From contig DAOVHN010000034.1 in NCBI GenBank assembly GCA_030671915.1, forward strand, positions 1 to 10,443: a DNA stretch of 10,443 nt, written 5' to 3'. The position numbers and the translations under genes were made by a program. Below are positions 1-9,500 of this stretch, piece after piece. This DNA comes from Pseudomonadota bacterium. GTDB lineage: Bacteria; Pseudomonadota; Alphaproteobacteria; UBA8366; JADFVY01. Position 1 is the first letter of the stretch, and each line of letters begins with the position of its first letter. The notes beneath the pieces are model-generated. The model had not been told where the DNA came from and searched no databases. It was given only the letters and a program-made list of their open reading frames with translations.

Positions 1-24
1 GATGGCCGAAGCCTTTTCCACCAT
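1..24 (-). CDS. possible start of next gene (rpoD by synteny), truncated by window edge
   Basis: An ATG on the minus strand at position 24 opens a reading frame that leaves the window after eight codons (MVEKASAI). A purine-rich GGGGA lies about 8 nt upstream and can serve as ribosome binding site. The gap from the dnaG stop is 66 bp. In many proteobacteria rpoD, the housekeeping sigma factor gene, follows dnaG, and that is the only reason to suggest it here. Eight residues are not enough to identify a protein. The frame is also open upstream to the dnaG stop codon, so the start is not certain. Confidence 0.3.
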
Positions 25-90
25 GCAGTTCGTCCCCGCTAGTAAAATGGCGTCCCGAGCATCAAGCCCGCGGACGCGTTGCTGCGTAAA

Positions 91-1938
91 TCAGCCGCCG
101 TCGTTTCCATTCCCGGCGCCATCCATTCCATCGCCGGCCTCGAGTATCTGGCTTTCGCCCAATTCAACATCTTTTCGAAACGCCAGAAATCTCTTTTCGC
201 TCTCATCGTCCGAATTTTCAGCGGTATAACGTGCGGTAGCCACTAATTCTTCCCGACGCCGCCCCTGAAAAATCAACGCCAACACCTCTCGCAACCCAAC
301 ACGTGCCGCTTCCACCGAGGCTCCCCGGCGGGCGAACGTGGCATGGACCAGAACGTCGTCGGCGCATAGCGCCCCGATCAGGCTGGCGAGGCCTTCCCGT
401 GACAGGTGGCGTTTCAATGTCTCCGAGTCAAGGTCCGGATCGGCAGCCAGCTGTTTTTGTAGCGCCTGCAGTATTTTGTCAAGATCGGGTTCAAGCTCCG
501 CATGGGACAAAGAGTCGCTGAATTCGTCCGCCAGTTCAGGGTGGCCAAGCAGGGTCGCCAGCACAACCTGCTGACCGCGACGGCGTAGCGTGGCCTTGTT
601 GACCAGCGCGCGACCGCCGACCTGGAACGCCGGAGAGACGCGGCCGCGAGGCTTGGCTGCCTGCCGGCGCACCGCCTGGAAGTGGGTCCAGAGCCGCTCG
701 CGAAAGGCCGAACGGTAATGGCCCTGCACCGTCGCATCCTCGATCTGGCGCGCCCGGGCGTCCAGCCGGCGTTGCAGGTCGGCCTTGCGTTCCGGCGTGT
801 CCACTGGCCGCAGACCCAGTTCCAGATTCCACAACAGATCGGAAAGCGGCCTGGCGCCGTCAAGGATCTGGCGCATGGCGGCCGGGCCGCCGCCGGCGAT
901 CAGATCGTCCGGATCCTGGCCGGGCGGCAGCATGGCGAAGCCCAGCGACTTGCCAGGTCGCAGCAGCGGCAGGGCCCGGTCGGCGGCGCGGACGGCGGCG
1001 CGCCCGCCGGCCTCGTCGCCGTCGAAACAGAGAATGGGTTCGTCTGCCAGCTTCCACAAGGCCGCGATCTGGTCCTCGGTCAGCGCAGTCCCCAACGGGG
1101 CTACCGCCCCGTGGAACCCGGCCCGGTCCAGCGCGATCACGTCCATATAGCCCTCGGCGACGACCAGCTCGGCGCCGTCATGCACCGCGGGCGCGGCAAG
1201 GTTCATGTTGTAGAGCATGCGCCCCTTGTGGAAGAGCGGGGTTTCCGGCGAGTTCAGATATTTCGCGCCATCGCCTTCCAAAATGCGCCCGCCGAAGGCC
1301 ACCACGCGGCCCTTGCGGTCGGCGATCGGGAAGATCACCCGGCCGCGGAAGCGGTCATAGGTGGGGCGGCCGTCGTCGGGTCGGCCCAGCAGCCCGGCCT
1401 CGACCAGCACGTCCTCGGAGAATCCCTGGCCGGTCAGGGCCTGCTTCAGCCCGTCGCCCTTGCCCGGCGCGAAGCCCAGCCGGAAGCGGCCAATCGCCGC
1501 ATCGTCGAGGCCACGGCCGGTGAGGTAGTCGAGCGCCGCCTTGCCCGATTCGGCCCGCAGCTGCACGGAAAACCATCTCGCGGCGGCCTCCGTCGCCTCG
1601 GCCAGGCCGACGCGTTTTTTCTCGCGCTCGCGTTCCTCGGGCGTTTCCTCGGGCATGGCGAGGCCCGCCACGCCGGCAAGCTGTTCGACGGCCTCGGGGA
1701 AGGTCAGGTTTTCGGTGTTCTGGACGAAAGAAAAGATATCGCGATGGGCGCCGCAGCCGAAGCAGTGATAGAAGCCTTTTTCCTCGTTGACCGTGAAGGA
1801 TGGCGTCTTTTCGTTATGGAACGGGCAGAGGCCCGAATGTTCGCGCCCCTTGCGCACCAGCTTGACCCGCCGGCCAACCGCATCCGCCAGACCGACACGG
1901 TCGCGGATGTCGTCCAGAAATCGCGGCGGAAATGCCAT
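91..1938 (-). CDS. dnaG: DNA primase DnaG
   Basis: Primase that makes the short RNA primers for leading- and lagging-strand synthesis at the replication fork, working with the DnaB helicase. The protein is 615 residues, normal for an alphaproteobacterial DnaG. The N-terminal CHC2 zinc finger has ligands C38, H41, C59 and C62, inside CPFHNEKTPSF and FYHCFGCG. The TOPRIM catalytic domain follows, with E262 in VVAEGYMDV and D306/D308 in CFDGDEAG; these fit the E. coli acidic residues with a small constant offset. The C-terminal third, from about residue 430, is less conserved and should be the helicase-binding domain. I chose the ATG at 1938 because GGAG lies 9 nt upstream and MAFPPRFLDDIRDR is the typical start; an in-frame TTG at 1953 has less support. 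It lies 56 bp downstream of yqeY in the same direction, so co-transcription is likely. Confidence 0.97.
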   Translation of the reverse strand: MAFPPRFLDDIRDRVGLADAVGRRVKLVRKGREHSGLCPFHNEKTPSFTVNEEKGFYHCFGCGAHRDIFSFVQNTENLTFPEAVEQLAGVAGLAMPEETPEEREREKKRVGLAEATEAAARWFSVQLRAESGKAALDYLTGRGLDDAAIGRFRLGFAPGKGDGLKQALTGQGFSEDVLVEAGLLGRPDDGRPTYDRFRGRVIFPIADRKGRVVAFGGRILEGDGAKYLNSPETPLFHKGRMLYNMNLAAPAVHDGAELVVAEGYMDVIALDRAGFHGAVAPLGTALTEDQIAALWKLADEPILCFDGDEAGGRAAVRAADRALPLLRPGKSLGFAMLPPGQDPDDLIAGGGPAAMRQILDGARPLSDLLWNLELGLRPVDTPERKADLQRRLDARARQIEDATVQGHYRSAFRERLWTHFQAVRRQAAKPRGRVSPAFQVGGRALVNKATLRRRGQQVVLATLLGHPELADEFSDSLSHAELEPDLDKILQALQKQLAADPDLDSETLKRHLSREGLASLIGALCADDVLVHATFARRGASVEAARVGLREVLALIFQGRRREELVATARYTAENSDDESEKRFLAFRKDVELGESQILEAGDGMDGAGNGNDGG

Positions 1939-1957
1939 TGGTCGTCGCTCCAATATG

Positions 1958-1977
1958 CAGGGGGCCGGCCCGCCCTG
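1958..1977 (-). promoter_or_regulatory. stem-loop and -10-like box in the yqeY-dnaG gap
   Basis: The gap between yqeY and dnaG contains CAGGG and CCCTG arms (1958-1962 and 1973-1977) around a GC-rich centre that is itself a 10-bp palindrome (GGGCCGGCCC, 1962-1971). On the minus strand the structure ends about 6 nt before the GGAG ribosome binding site of dnaG. Just upstream on that strand is TATAAC (1982-1977), a 5/6 match to a -10 box, but no matching -35 is visible. It could modulate dnaG translation or mark a weak internal promoter; both ideas are inference. Confidence 0.3.
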
Positions 1978-1994
1978 TTATAAACTCCGCCTTC

Positions 1995-2453
1995 TCAACC
2001 CGACAGCAGCTTCTTGGCGATCGCGCCAGCCTTGGCGAAATCCATCTGGCCGGCATAATTATCGCGCAGCGCGGCCATCACCTTCCCCATTTCCTTGAGG
2101 CCGGAGGCGCCGATCGACTCGATCGCCTTGTCGATCGCCGCCTCGATCGCCGCGTCGTCCATCTGCGCGGGGAGGAAACGTTCGATGATGCCGATTTCTT
2201 CCTCCTCCTGTTTGGCCAATTCTTCACGGCCGCCCTTATTGTACATCTCGATGCTTTCGCGGCGCTGCTTGATCATGGTCTGCAGCATGGAAAGGATTTC
2301 ATCCTCGCCGATTCCGTCGGTCTGGCCTTTGGAGCGGCCCGCGATATCGCGATCCTTCAGCGCCGCCAGGATCAGCCGCAGCGTCGCCGTGGCGCGCTGT
2401 TCCTTGGCGAGCATCGATTTCTTGAGTTCGTCCTTCAAACTTTCGCGCAACAT
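1995..2453 (-). CDS. yqeY: GatB/YqeY domain-containing protein
   Basis: A 152-residue, lysine- and glutamate-rich, mostly helical protein of the YqeY family, which resembles the tail domain of GatB, the tRNA-binding subunit of the Glu-tRNA(Gln)/Asp-tRNA(Asn) amidotransferase. Family marks are the start LRESLKDELKKSMLAKE, the TLRLILAALKDRDI helix (residues 24-37), IIERFLPAQM (89-98) and MGKVMAAL (122-129). It has no signal peptide or membrane segment, so it should be cytosolic. The free-standing protein has no settled function; a tRNA-related role is assumed from the domain. The ATG at 2453 has only a weak upstream purine stretch (AGGCTAAAAGA), but the N-terminus matches the family and no better start is seen. 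It heads the leftward yqeY-dnaG block and is divergent from carA. Confidence 0.93.
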   Translation of the reverse strand: MLRESLKDELKKSMLAKEQRATATLRLILAALKDRDIAGRSKGQTDGIGEDEILSMLQTMIKQRRESIEMYNKGGREELAKQEEEEIGIIERFLPAQMDDAAIEAAIDKAIESIGASGLKEMGKVMAALRDNYAGQMDFAKAGAIAKKLLSG

Positions 2454-2520
2454 TCTTTTAGCCTGTTCTGCCTGTGCCGGCGGTTAAGGCGATGCGCGGA
2501 CCCGCCGCGCGGCGCGTATC

Positions 2521-2541
2521 CGGCGCGGAATTTCCGCGCCG
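2521..2541. repeat. perfect 21-bp palindrome (10-bp arms, one central base)
   Basis: CGGCGCGGAA is followed by a single T and then by its exact reverse complement TTCCGCGCCG. It lies 68 bp upstream of the yqeY start and 229 bp upstream of carA. There is no adjacent T tract for an intrinsic terminator in either direction, and no convergent transcript that would need one, so a protein-binding operator is the more natural reading. The protein is unknown. Confidence 0.5.
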
Positions 2542-2608
2542 TTGCTACCCTTTTTCGCCCCCCGTCCAGCGGAAAGCGGCTACCCTACTCCATCACGGGC
2601 AGCAAGGC

Positions 2609-2672
2609 AATCGGGCAGGCAATTTGTAACTTATTGAATTTAAACAAAAAAGAGAATCGGACAGGCAGCTTG
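2609..2672 (+). repeat. imperfect 18-bp direct repeat upstream of carA
   Basis: AATCGGGCAGGCAATTTG (2609-2626) and AATCGGACAGGCAGCTTG (2655-2672) agree at 15 of 18 positions and are offset by 46 bp. The second copy runs into the TTGACG proposed as the carA -35 box, and the first copy also ends in TTG. They may be tandem binding sites or the remains of a duplicated promoter. Confidence 0.4.
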
Positions 2673-2698
2673 ACGCGAAGGCCTCTTTTGCTTAAAAA
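2670..2698 (+). promoter_or_regulatory. candidate sigma70-type promoter for carA
   Basis: TTGACG (2670-2675, 5/6 to the -35 consensus) is followed after 17 bp by TAAAAA (2693-2698, 4/6 to the -10 consensus). A start near 2705 would give a leader of about 65 nt before the carA ATG. This is the best rightward promoter I can see in the divergent region, but alphaproteobacterial promoters are loose and this is not proof. Confidence 0.45.
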
Positions 2699-2746
2699 AC
2701 GGCGCAATTTAACCGCAGCCGCGACGGCGCAAGCCACTACTGGCCG

Positions 2747-2759
2747 CCCCCGGAGGGGG
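2747..2759 (+). promoter_or_regulatory. GC hairpin containing the carA ribosome binding site
   Basis: CCCCC (2747-2751), loop GGA (2752-2754) and GGGGG (2755-2759) can form a tight five-pair stem. The GGAGG core (2752-2756) of the ribosome binding site lies in the loop and the 3' arm. The purine run ends 9 nt before the ATG at 2770. If folded, the site would be partly hidden from the ribosome. Confidence 0.4.
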
Positions 2760-2769
2760 ACTCGACAGC

Positions 2770-3934
2770 ATGTCTGAAATGAAGCCATCCAACACCGCCG
2801 TGCCCCCGGGCATGACGGCGGTATTGGTTCTGGCTGACGGGACGGTTTTCTGGGGCCAGGGCCTGGGTGCCGCGGGGGAGACGGTCGGCGAGGTCTGCTT
2901 CAATACCTCGATCACCGGCTACCAGGAGATCATGACCGATCCCTCCTATGCCGGCCAGATTATCAATTTCACCTTCCCCCATATCGGCAATGTCGGCGCC
3001 AATCCGGAAGACGTCGAGACCGTCACCCCGGCCGCGCGCGGCTGCGTGCTGCGCGCCGAGGTTACCGGCCCGTCGAACTGGCGCGCCGCCCAGCCCTTCG
3101 ATGCCTGGCTGAAATCGCAGAACCTGATCGGCATCGCCGGCGTCGATACCCGCCGGGTCACCCGCCGCATTCGCGAGCTGGGCGCGCCTTCGGGCGCGCT
3201 GGCCCATGCGCCGGACGGCAAGCTGGATATCGCCGCATTACAAAAAATGGCCGCCGATTGGCCCGGCCTCGAAGGCATGGACCTGGCCAGGGACGTAAGC
3301 TGTACCCAGACCTATCAATGGGATGGCTCCACCTGGGCGCTCGGCCAAGGCTACGGCAAGCTGGAAAACCCGCGCTTCCACGTGGTCGCGATGGATTTCG
3401 GCGCCAAGCACAATATCCTGCGCTGCCTGACGGCGCTGGGCTGCCGGGTGACGGTGGTGCCTGCGAACGCCAGCGCGGAAGAGGTGCTGCGCCACGAGCC
3501 CGACGGCATCTTCCTGGCCAACGGCCCGGGCGACCCGGCGGCGACCGGCGTTTATGCGGTGCCGACGATCAAGGCCCTGCTGGCGACCGGCAAGCCCATT
3601 TTCGGCATCTGCCTGGGCCACCAGATGCTGGCCCTGGCGCTGGGCGCGCAGACGACAAAAATGCACCACGGCCACCGCGGCGCCAACCACCCGGTCAAGG
3701 ACCTGGCCACCGGCAAGGTGGAGATCACCAGCCAGAACCATGGCTTCGTCGTCGTCGAGGACTCGCTGCCCGACGGCGTCGAGATGACCCATGTCTCGCT
3801 GTTCGACCGCTCGCTCGAGGGCATCCGCGTCGAGGGAAAGCCGGTGTTCAGCGTCCAATACCACCCCGAAGCATCGCCGGGGCCGAAAGACTCGCACTAT
3901 CTGTTCGAGCGGTTTGTGGCGATGATGGAAAAAA

Positions 3935-3942
<8 letters not shown>
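2770..3942 (+). CDS. carA: carbamoyl-phosphate synthase small subunit CarA
   Basis: Glutaminase subunit of carbamoyl-phosphate synthetase: it hydrolyses glutamine and channels ammonia to CarB for carbamoyl phosphate, the precursor of pyrimidines and arginine. The product has 390 residues, close to the usual length. The N-terminal CPSase small-chain domain shows [34 protein letters not shown] and FPHIGNVG. A class I glutamine amidotransferase domain runs from about residue 203, with the catalytic triad C281 (GICLGHQM), H365 and E367 ([10 protein letters not shown]); E. coli has C269, H353 and E355, a constant offset of 12. The ATG at 2770 has a GGAGGGGGA ribosome binding site; two later in-frame Met codons (residues 4 and 15) have none. 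It overlaps carB by 8 bp and is divergent from yqeY. Confidence 0.97.
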
Positions 3943-7189
<3,247 letters not shown>

Positions 7190-7220
7190 AGATTTTCCCT
7201 GGTGAGGTGAACAGCAATCA

Positions 7221-7279
7221 ACCGCCGGCCGTGACATTGGCCGCCGGTGGAGAGAGTTTTTGCGGCGCGCCGGGCGCCG
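7221..7279 (+). promoter_or_regulatory. two consecutive stem-loops in the carB-greA gap
   Basis: Stem 1 pairs ACCGCCGGCC (7221-7230) with GGCCGCCGGT (7239-7248), 9 of 10 pairs with a C-C mismatch, around an 8-nt loop. It is followed after 8 nt by TTTTT (7257-7261). Stem 2 pairs CGGCGC (7263-7268) with GCGCCG (7274-7279) around a 5-nt loop and ends 4 nt before the GAAGGA ribosome binding site of greA. The T run is too far from stem 1 for a classical intrinsic terminator. It may be a weak terminator, an attenuator-like leader or a processing site between carAB and greA. Confidence 0.4.
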
Positions 7280-7299
7280 GCGAGAAGGAATAGACGACT

Positions 7300-7773
7300 A
7301 TGGAAAAGGCCCCGATGACCGAGGGCGGGTATCTCCGCCTGCAGGAAGAGTTGAAGAATTTGAAAACCGTGGAGCGCCCGGCGATCATCCAGGCGATCGC
7401 GGTTGCCCGCGAACATGGCGACCTGTCGGAAAACGCGGAATACCACGCCGCGCGCGAACGCCAGAGCTTTACCGAGGGCCGGATCGGCGAGCTGGAAGAC
7501 GTGATCAGCCGCGCCCAGATTATCGATGTCGGCAAGCTTGACGGCGACATGGTCAAGTTCGGCGCCACCGTGACCGTGGCCGACGAGGAGACGGACGAGG
7601 AATCGACCTACCAGATCGTCGGCGAGCAGGAGGCGGATATCGCGTCCGGTCTGATTTCGGTGACGGCGCCGATGGCGCGCGCGATCATCGGCAAGTCGGT
7701 CGGAGATTCAGTGGAGGTCACGACACCGGGCGGCGTGAAGGACTACGAAATCGTCAAGGTCGAGTTCAAATAA
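7300..7773 (+). CDS. greA: transcription elongation factor GreA
   Basis: GreA enters the secondary channel of RNA polymerase and stimulates cleavage of the RNA 3' end in backtracked complexes, so that stalled transcription resumes. The protein is 157 residues, essentially the E. coli length. Residues 1 to about 77 form the N-terminal coiled coil, with the family signature [20 protein letters not shown]; the tip acidic residues D41 and E44 have the same numbers as in E. coli. The C-terminal half is the FKBP-like polymerase-binding domain, ending in [15 protein letters not shown]. The ATG at 7300 follows GAAGGA with a 10-nt spacer. It lies 110 bp after carB in the same direction, with two stem-loops between, so it may be read from carAB, from its own promoter or from both. 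It converges with the lrp-type gene across only 24 bp, where no terminator hairpin is visible. Confidence 0.97.
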   Translation: MEKAPMTEGGYLRLQEELKNLKTVERPAIIQAIAVAREHGDLSENAEYHAARERQSFTEGRIGELEDVISRAQIIDVGKLDGDMVKFGATVTVADEETDEESTYQIVGEQEADIASGLISVTAPMARAIIGKSVGDSVEVTTPGGVKDYEIVKVEFK

Positions 7774-7797
7774 GGCTGGCACTTATACCAAGGCTCG

Positions 7798-8283
7798 CTA
7801 TCCCACCGCATCGACGTCCACCGGCACGCCGAACTTGTACTTCGAAGCGCGGATCGCCAGCATGGACTTCACATGGCTAACATTGGGCGCGGCGGTAAGT
7901 TCCTCGGTCAGGAACCGCTGATAGTTGTCCCAATCCTCGGCGACGATCTTGAGCAGGAAGTCGGTCTCGCCGGCCAGCATGTGGCATTCGCGCACCAGCG
8001 GCCAGTCGGCGACCAATTGTTCGAAGGCCACCAGATCCGCCTCGGCCTGGCTGGTTAGCCCGACATGGGCGAATATCGTTACACCGAACCCCAGCGCGTC
8101 GGGCGCCACGTCGGCATGGTAGCCCCTGATATAGCCGGCATCCTCCAGCGCCCTGAGACGGCGCAGGCAGGGCGGGGCCGAAATACCGGCGCGGCGGGCC
8201 AGTTCGACATTCGGCATTCTGCCCTTGTCCTGAAGGTCGCGAAGGATTTTCCGGTCGATCTTGTCGAGCTTGACACGGCGCAT
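7798..8283 (-). CDS. Lrp/AsnC family transcriptional regulator
   Basis: A 161-residue regulator of the leucine-responsive/asparagine (feast-famine) family. Residues 6-52 form the AsnC-type helix-turn-helix (LDKIDRKILRDLQ, then NVELARRAGISAPPCLRRLR with the recognition helix). Residues 68-145 form the RAM ligand-binding domain, with the LAGETDFLLKIV loop (103-114) where these proteins sense an amino acid. Such proteins act as dimers and octamers. I start it at the ATG at 8283, with GGAG 9 nt upstream and the family N-terminus MRRVKLDKIDRKIL; the frame is open to 8352, but that extension is unlike the family. It is divergent from the ELM1-family gene, with a candidate promoter between, and autoregulation is common in the family. 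The ligand and targets cannot be told from the sequence, so I give no gene symbol. Confidence 0.94.
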   Translation of the reverse strand: MRRVKLDKIDRKILRDLQDKGRMPNVELARRAGISAPPCLRRLRALEDAGYIRGYHADVAPDALGFGVTIFAHVGLTSQAEADLVAFEQLVADWPLVRECHMLAGETDFLLKIVAEDWDNYQRFLTEELTAAPNVSHVKSMLAIRASKYKFGVPVDVDAVG

Positions 8284-8317
8284 GAATTGGTGCTCCAGAT
8301 GAAGAATACGCGCAACA

Positions 8318-8345
8318 ATATTACAATTACACGGCCGGCTTGCAA
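8318..8345 (-). promoter_or_regulatory. candidate promoter for the lrp-type gene
   Basis: On the minus strand TTGCAA (8345-8340, 4/6 to -35) is followed after 16 bp by TAATAT (8323-8318, 4/6 to -10). A start near 8311 gives a leader of about 28 nt before the ATG at 8283. The -10 lies in the only AT-rich patch of the 110-bp divergent gap. Any Lrp-type binding here could also affect the rightward ELM1-family gene. Confidence 0.4.
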
Positions 8346-8393
8346 GGGCCATGAGTCGATTGATTCATCATTCTTCTGCCAAGGAGCAGCAAG

Positions 8394-9380
8394 TTGACCG
8401 ATGACGTAACCTGGGTTCTGACCGATGGCAAGGCCGGCACGCGCAACGGCGCGCTGGGACTGGCGGCGGCCGTGGGGCTGCCGGTTATCGACAAGCATAT
8501 CGATTCGCGCCCGCCCTGGCGCTGGCTGCCGCCGCGATTATGGTTGCCGGGGGTGCTGGGCGTCGGTGCCGGCGGCGACCCGTTGGTCCCGCCATGGCCG
8601 CGTCTTCTGGTCAGCGCGGGCGAACGTTCGGTGGGGCCGGCGCTGGCGGTCAAGAAGCTGAGCGGCGGCGCAACTTTTTGCGTGCATATACAGCATCCGC
8701 GGGTCAACCCGGCCAGGTTCGACCTCGTAACAGCCTCCGCTCATGACCGGCTAACGGGCCCGAACGTCAGGACAACGCTCGGCGCCTTACATCATGTAAC
8801 CCGCGAAAAGCTTGCGGCCGATGCCCGGAAATTCGAGGCACGATACGCGCACCTGCCGCGGCCCCTGGTGGCGGTGCTGATCGGCGGCGCCAATCGCGTC
8901 TATCGCTTCGACCGCGCCACGGCGGAGCGCCTGGCCGATGGCCTGGCGAGGATCTGCGAGGAGTCCGGCTGTGGCCTGCTGATTACCGCATCGCGCCGGA
9001 CCGGCCCCGAAAACGAGGCCCTGTTGCGTGAACGGCTGAAGGGGCTGCCGGCGGAAATCTGGGACGGCACGGGCGACAACCCCTATTTCGCCTTCCTGGG
9101 GCTGGCCGACTCGATCATCGTGACCGGCGATTCGGTCAATATGGTGTCGGAGGCCTGCTATACGGGCAAACCGGTCCATGTGTTCCGCCTGCCGGGCGGC
9201 AGTGGAACGAAGTTCGACCGTTTCCACGAGAGCTTGGTGGAAACAGGCATTACCCGTCCCTTCAAAGGCTGGCTGGAAAACTGGCAATATGATCCCCTCG
9301 ACGAAAGAACGGCGCTTGCGGCGGAAATTCGCGGGAGGCTCGACGAGCGTGCCGGTTCCGCGCTATCAAACGGGAATTGA
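8394..9380 (+). CDS. mitochondrial fission ELM1 family protein (DUF1022)
   Basis: A 328-residue protein of the DUF1022/ELM1 family. Arabidopsis ELM1 helps bring the dynamin-like DRP3 to mitochondria, whereas the bacterial role is unknown. The chain resembles GT-B-type glycosyltransferases, but no activity is shown. Features typical of bacterial members are WVLTDGKAGTRNGALGLA (7-24), SAGERSVGPALAVKKLSGG (74-92), HPRVNPARFDLV (101-112), GPNVRTTLGALH (122-133), IGGANRVYRF (163-172), ITASRRTG (197-204) and TGDSVNMVSEACYTGKPV (244-261), the last like the nucleotide-sugar loop of GT-B enzymes. There is no signal peptide; the tryptophan- and proline-rich part near residues 40-70 is not a clear membrane segment. 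The start is TTG at 8394, fixed by AAGGAG 7 nt upstream; the nearby ATG at 8401 is out of frame. It is divergent from the lrp-type gene and followed by the LysR gene after 120 bp. Confidence 0.88.
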   Translation: MTDDVTWVLTDGKAGTRNGALGLAAAVGLPVIDKHIDSRPPWRWLPPRLWLPGVLGVGAGGDPLVPPWPRLLVSAGERSVGPALAVKKLSGGATFCVHIQHPRVNPARFDLVTASAHDRLTGPNVRTTLGALHHVTREKLAADARKFEARYAHLPRPLVAVLIGGANRVYRFDRATAERLADGLARICEESGCGLLITASRRTGPENEALLRERLKGLPAEIWDGTGDNPYFAFLGLADSIIVTGDSVNMVSEACYTGKPVHVFRLPGGSGTKFDRFHESLVETGITRPFKGWLENWQYDPLDERTALAAEIRGRLDERAGSALSNGN

Positions 9381-9443
9381 AGAAATTCAAGGCGGCTTAC
9401 CCCAAGAAACGGCTAAAAACTGGCAAAAGGTCGCTGGCAGGGC

Positions 9444-9469
9444 TTTTCACGGCGGAAAATGTCTTTTCC
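9444..9469. promoter_or_regulatory. alternating TTTTC/GAAAA elements upstream of the LysR gene
   Basis: TTTTC (9444-9448), GAAAA (9455-9459) and TTTTC (9464-9468) alternate in 26 bp, forming two overlapping inverted repeats: TTTTC-N6-GAAAA, and GGAAAA-TGTC-TTTTCC (9454-9469, perfect 6-bp arms). They end 31 bp before the LysR start codon. LysR regulators often bind interrupted inverted repeats upstream of their own gene, which makes this a candidate autoregulatory site. The spacing is not the textbook T-N11-A symmetry. GGAAAA-TGTC-TTTTCC could also be an RNA hairpin. Confidence 0.4.
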
Positions 9470-9500
9470 TGACCGCCTTGGACAGGCAAGGTAATTTCCT

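Larger units (their letters stand above)
2454..2769. other. divergent yqeY/carA intergenic region
   Basis: These 316 bp hold no convincing gene. The half next to yqeY is very GC-rich and contains a 12-bp palindrome (CGCCGCGCGGCG, 2503-2514) and a perfect 21-bp palindrome (2521-2541). The half next to carA turns AT-rich at about 2621-2650 and contains an imperfect 18-bp direct repeat, a candidate promoter and the carA ribosome binding site in a small hairpin. I could not pick a convincing leftward promoter for yqeY. Both transcription units must start in or near this region. Confidence 0.85.

Noticed and set aside
682..1983. A plus-strand open frame of 433 codons lying opposite dnaG.
   Set aside because: Same reason as for the frame opposite carB: dnaG carries its zinc finger and TOPRIM residues on the minus strand, and the antisense product has no family-like motif or ribosome binding site.
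2645..2690. Inverted repeat AAAAGAG/CTCTTTT as a carA attenuator.
   Set aside because: The 7-bp arms are 28 nt apart and lie upstream of or across the proposed promoter, so they would not be in the transcript.
1932..2777. A plus-strand frame of 281 codons across yqeY and the intergenic region.
   Set aside because: It is antisense to yqeY, runs through the palindrome and promoter region, and has low-complexity basic composition with no recognised domain.
2585..2915. Short minus-strand frames in the yqeY/carA gap and the start of carA.
   Set aside because: They overlap the carA start or lie in the promoter region, lack a good ribosome binding site and show no family features.
7774..7797. A bidirectional terminator between greA and the lrp-type gene.
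   Set aside because: The 24-bp gap has only a 3-bp inverted repeat (TGG/CCA) and a short direct repeat AAGGCT; no stem with a T tract is present.
8284..8352. A 23-residue N-terminal extension of the Lrp-type protein.
   Set aside because: The extension (MALASRPCNC...) covers the proposed promoter, is unlike the family, and the ATG at 8283 has its own GGAG site at good spacing.
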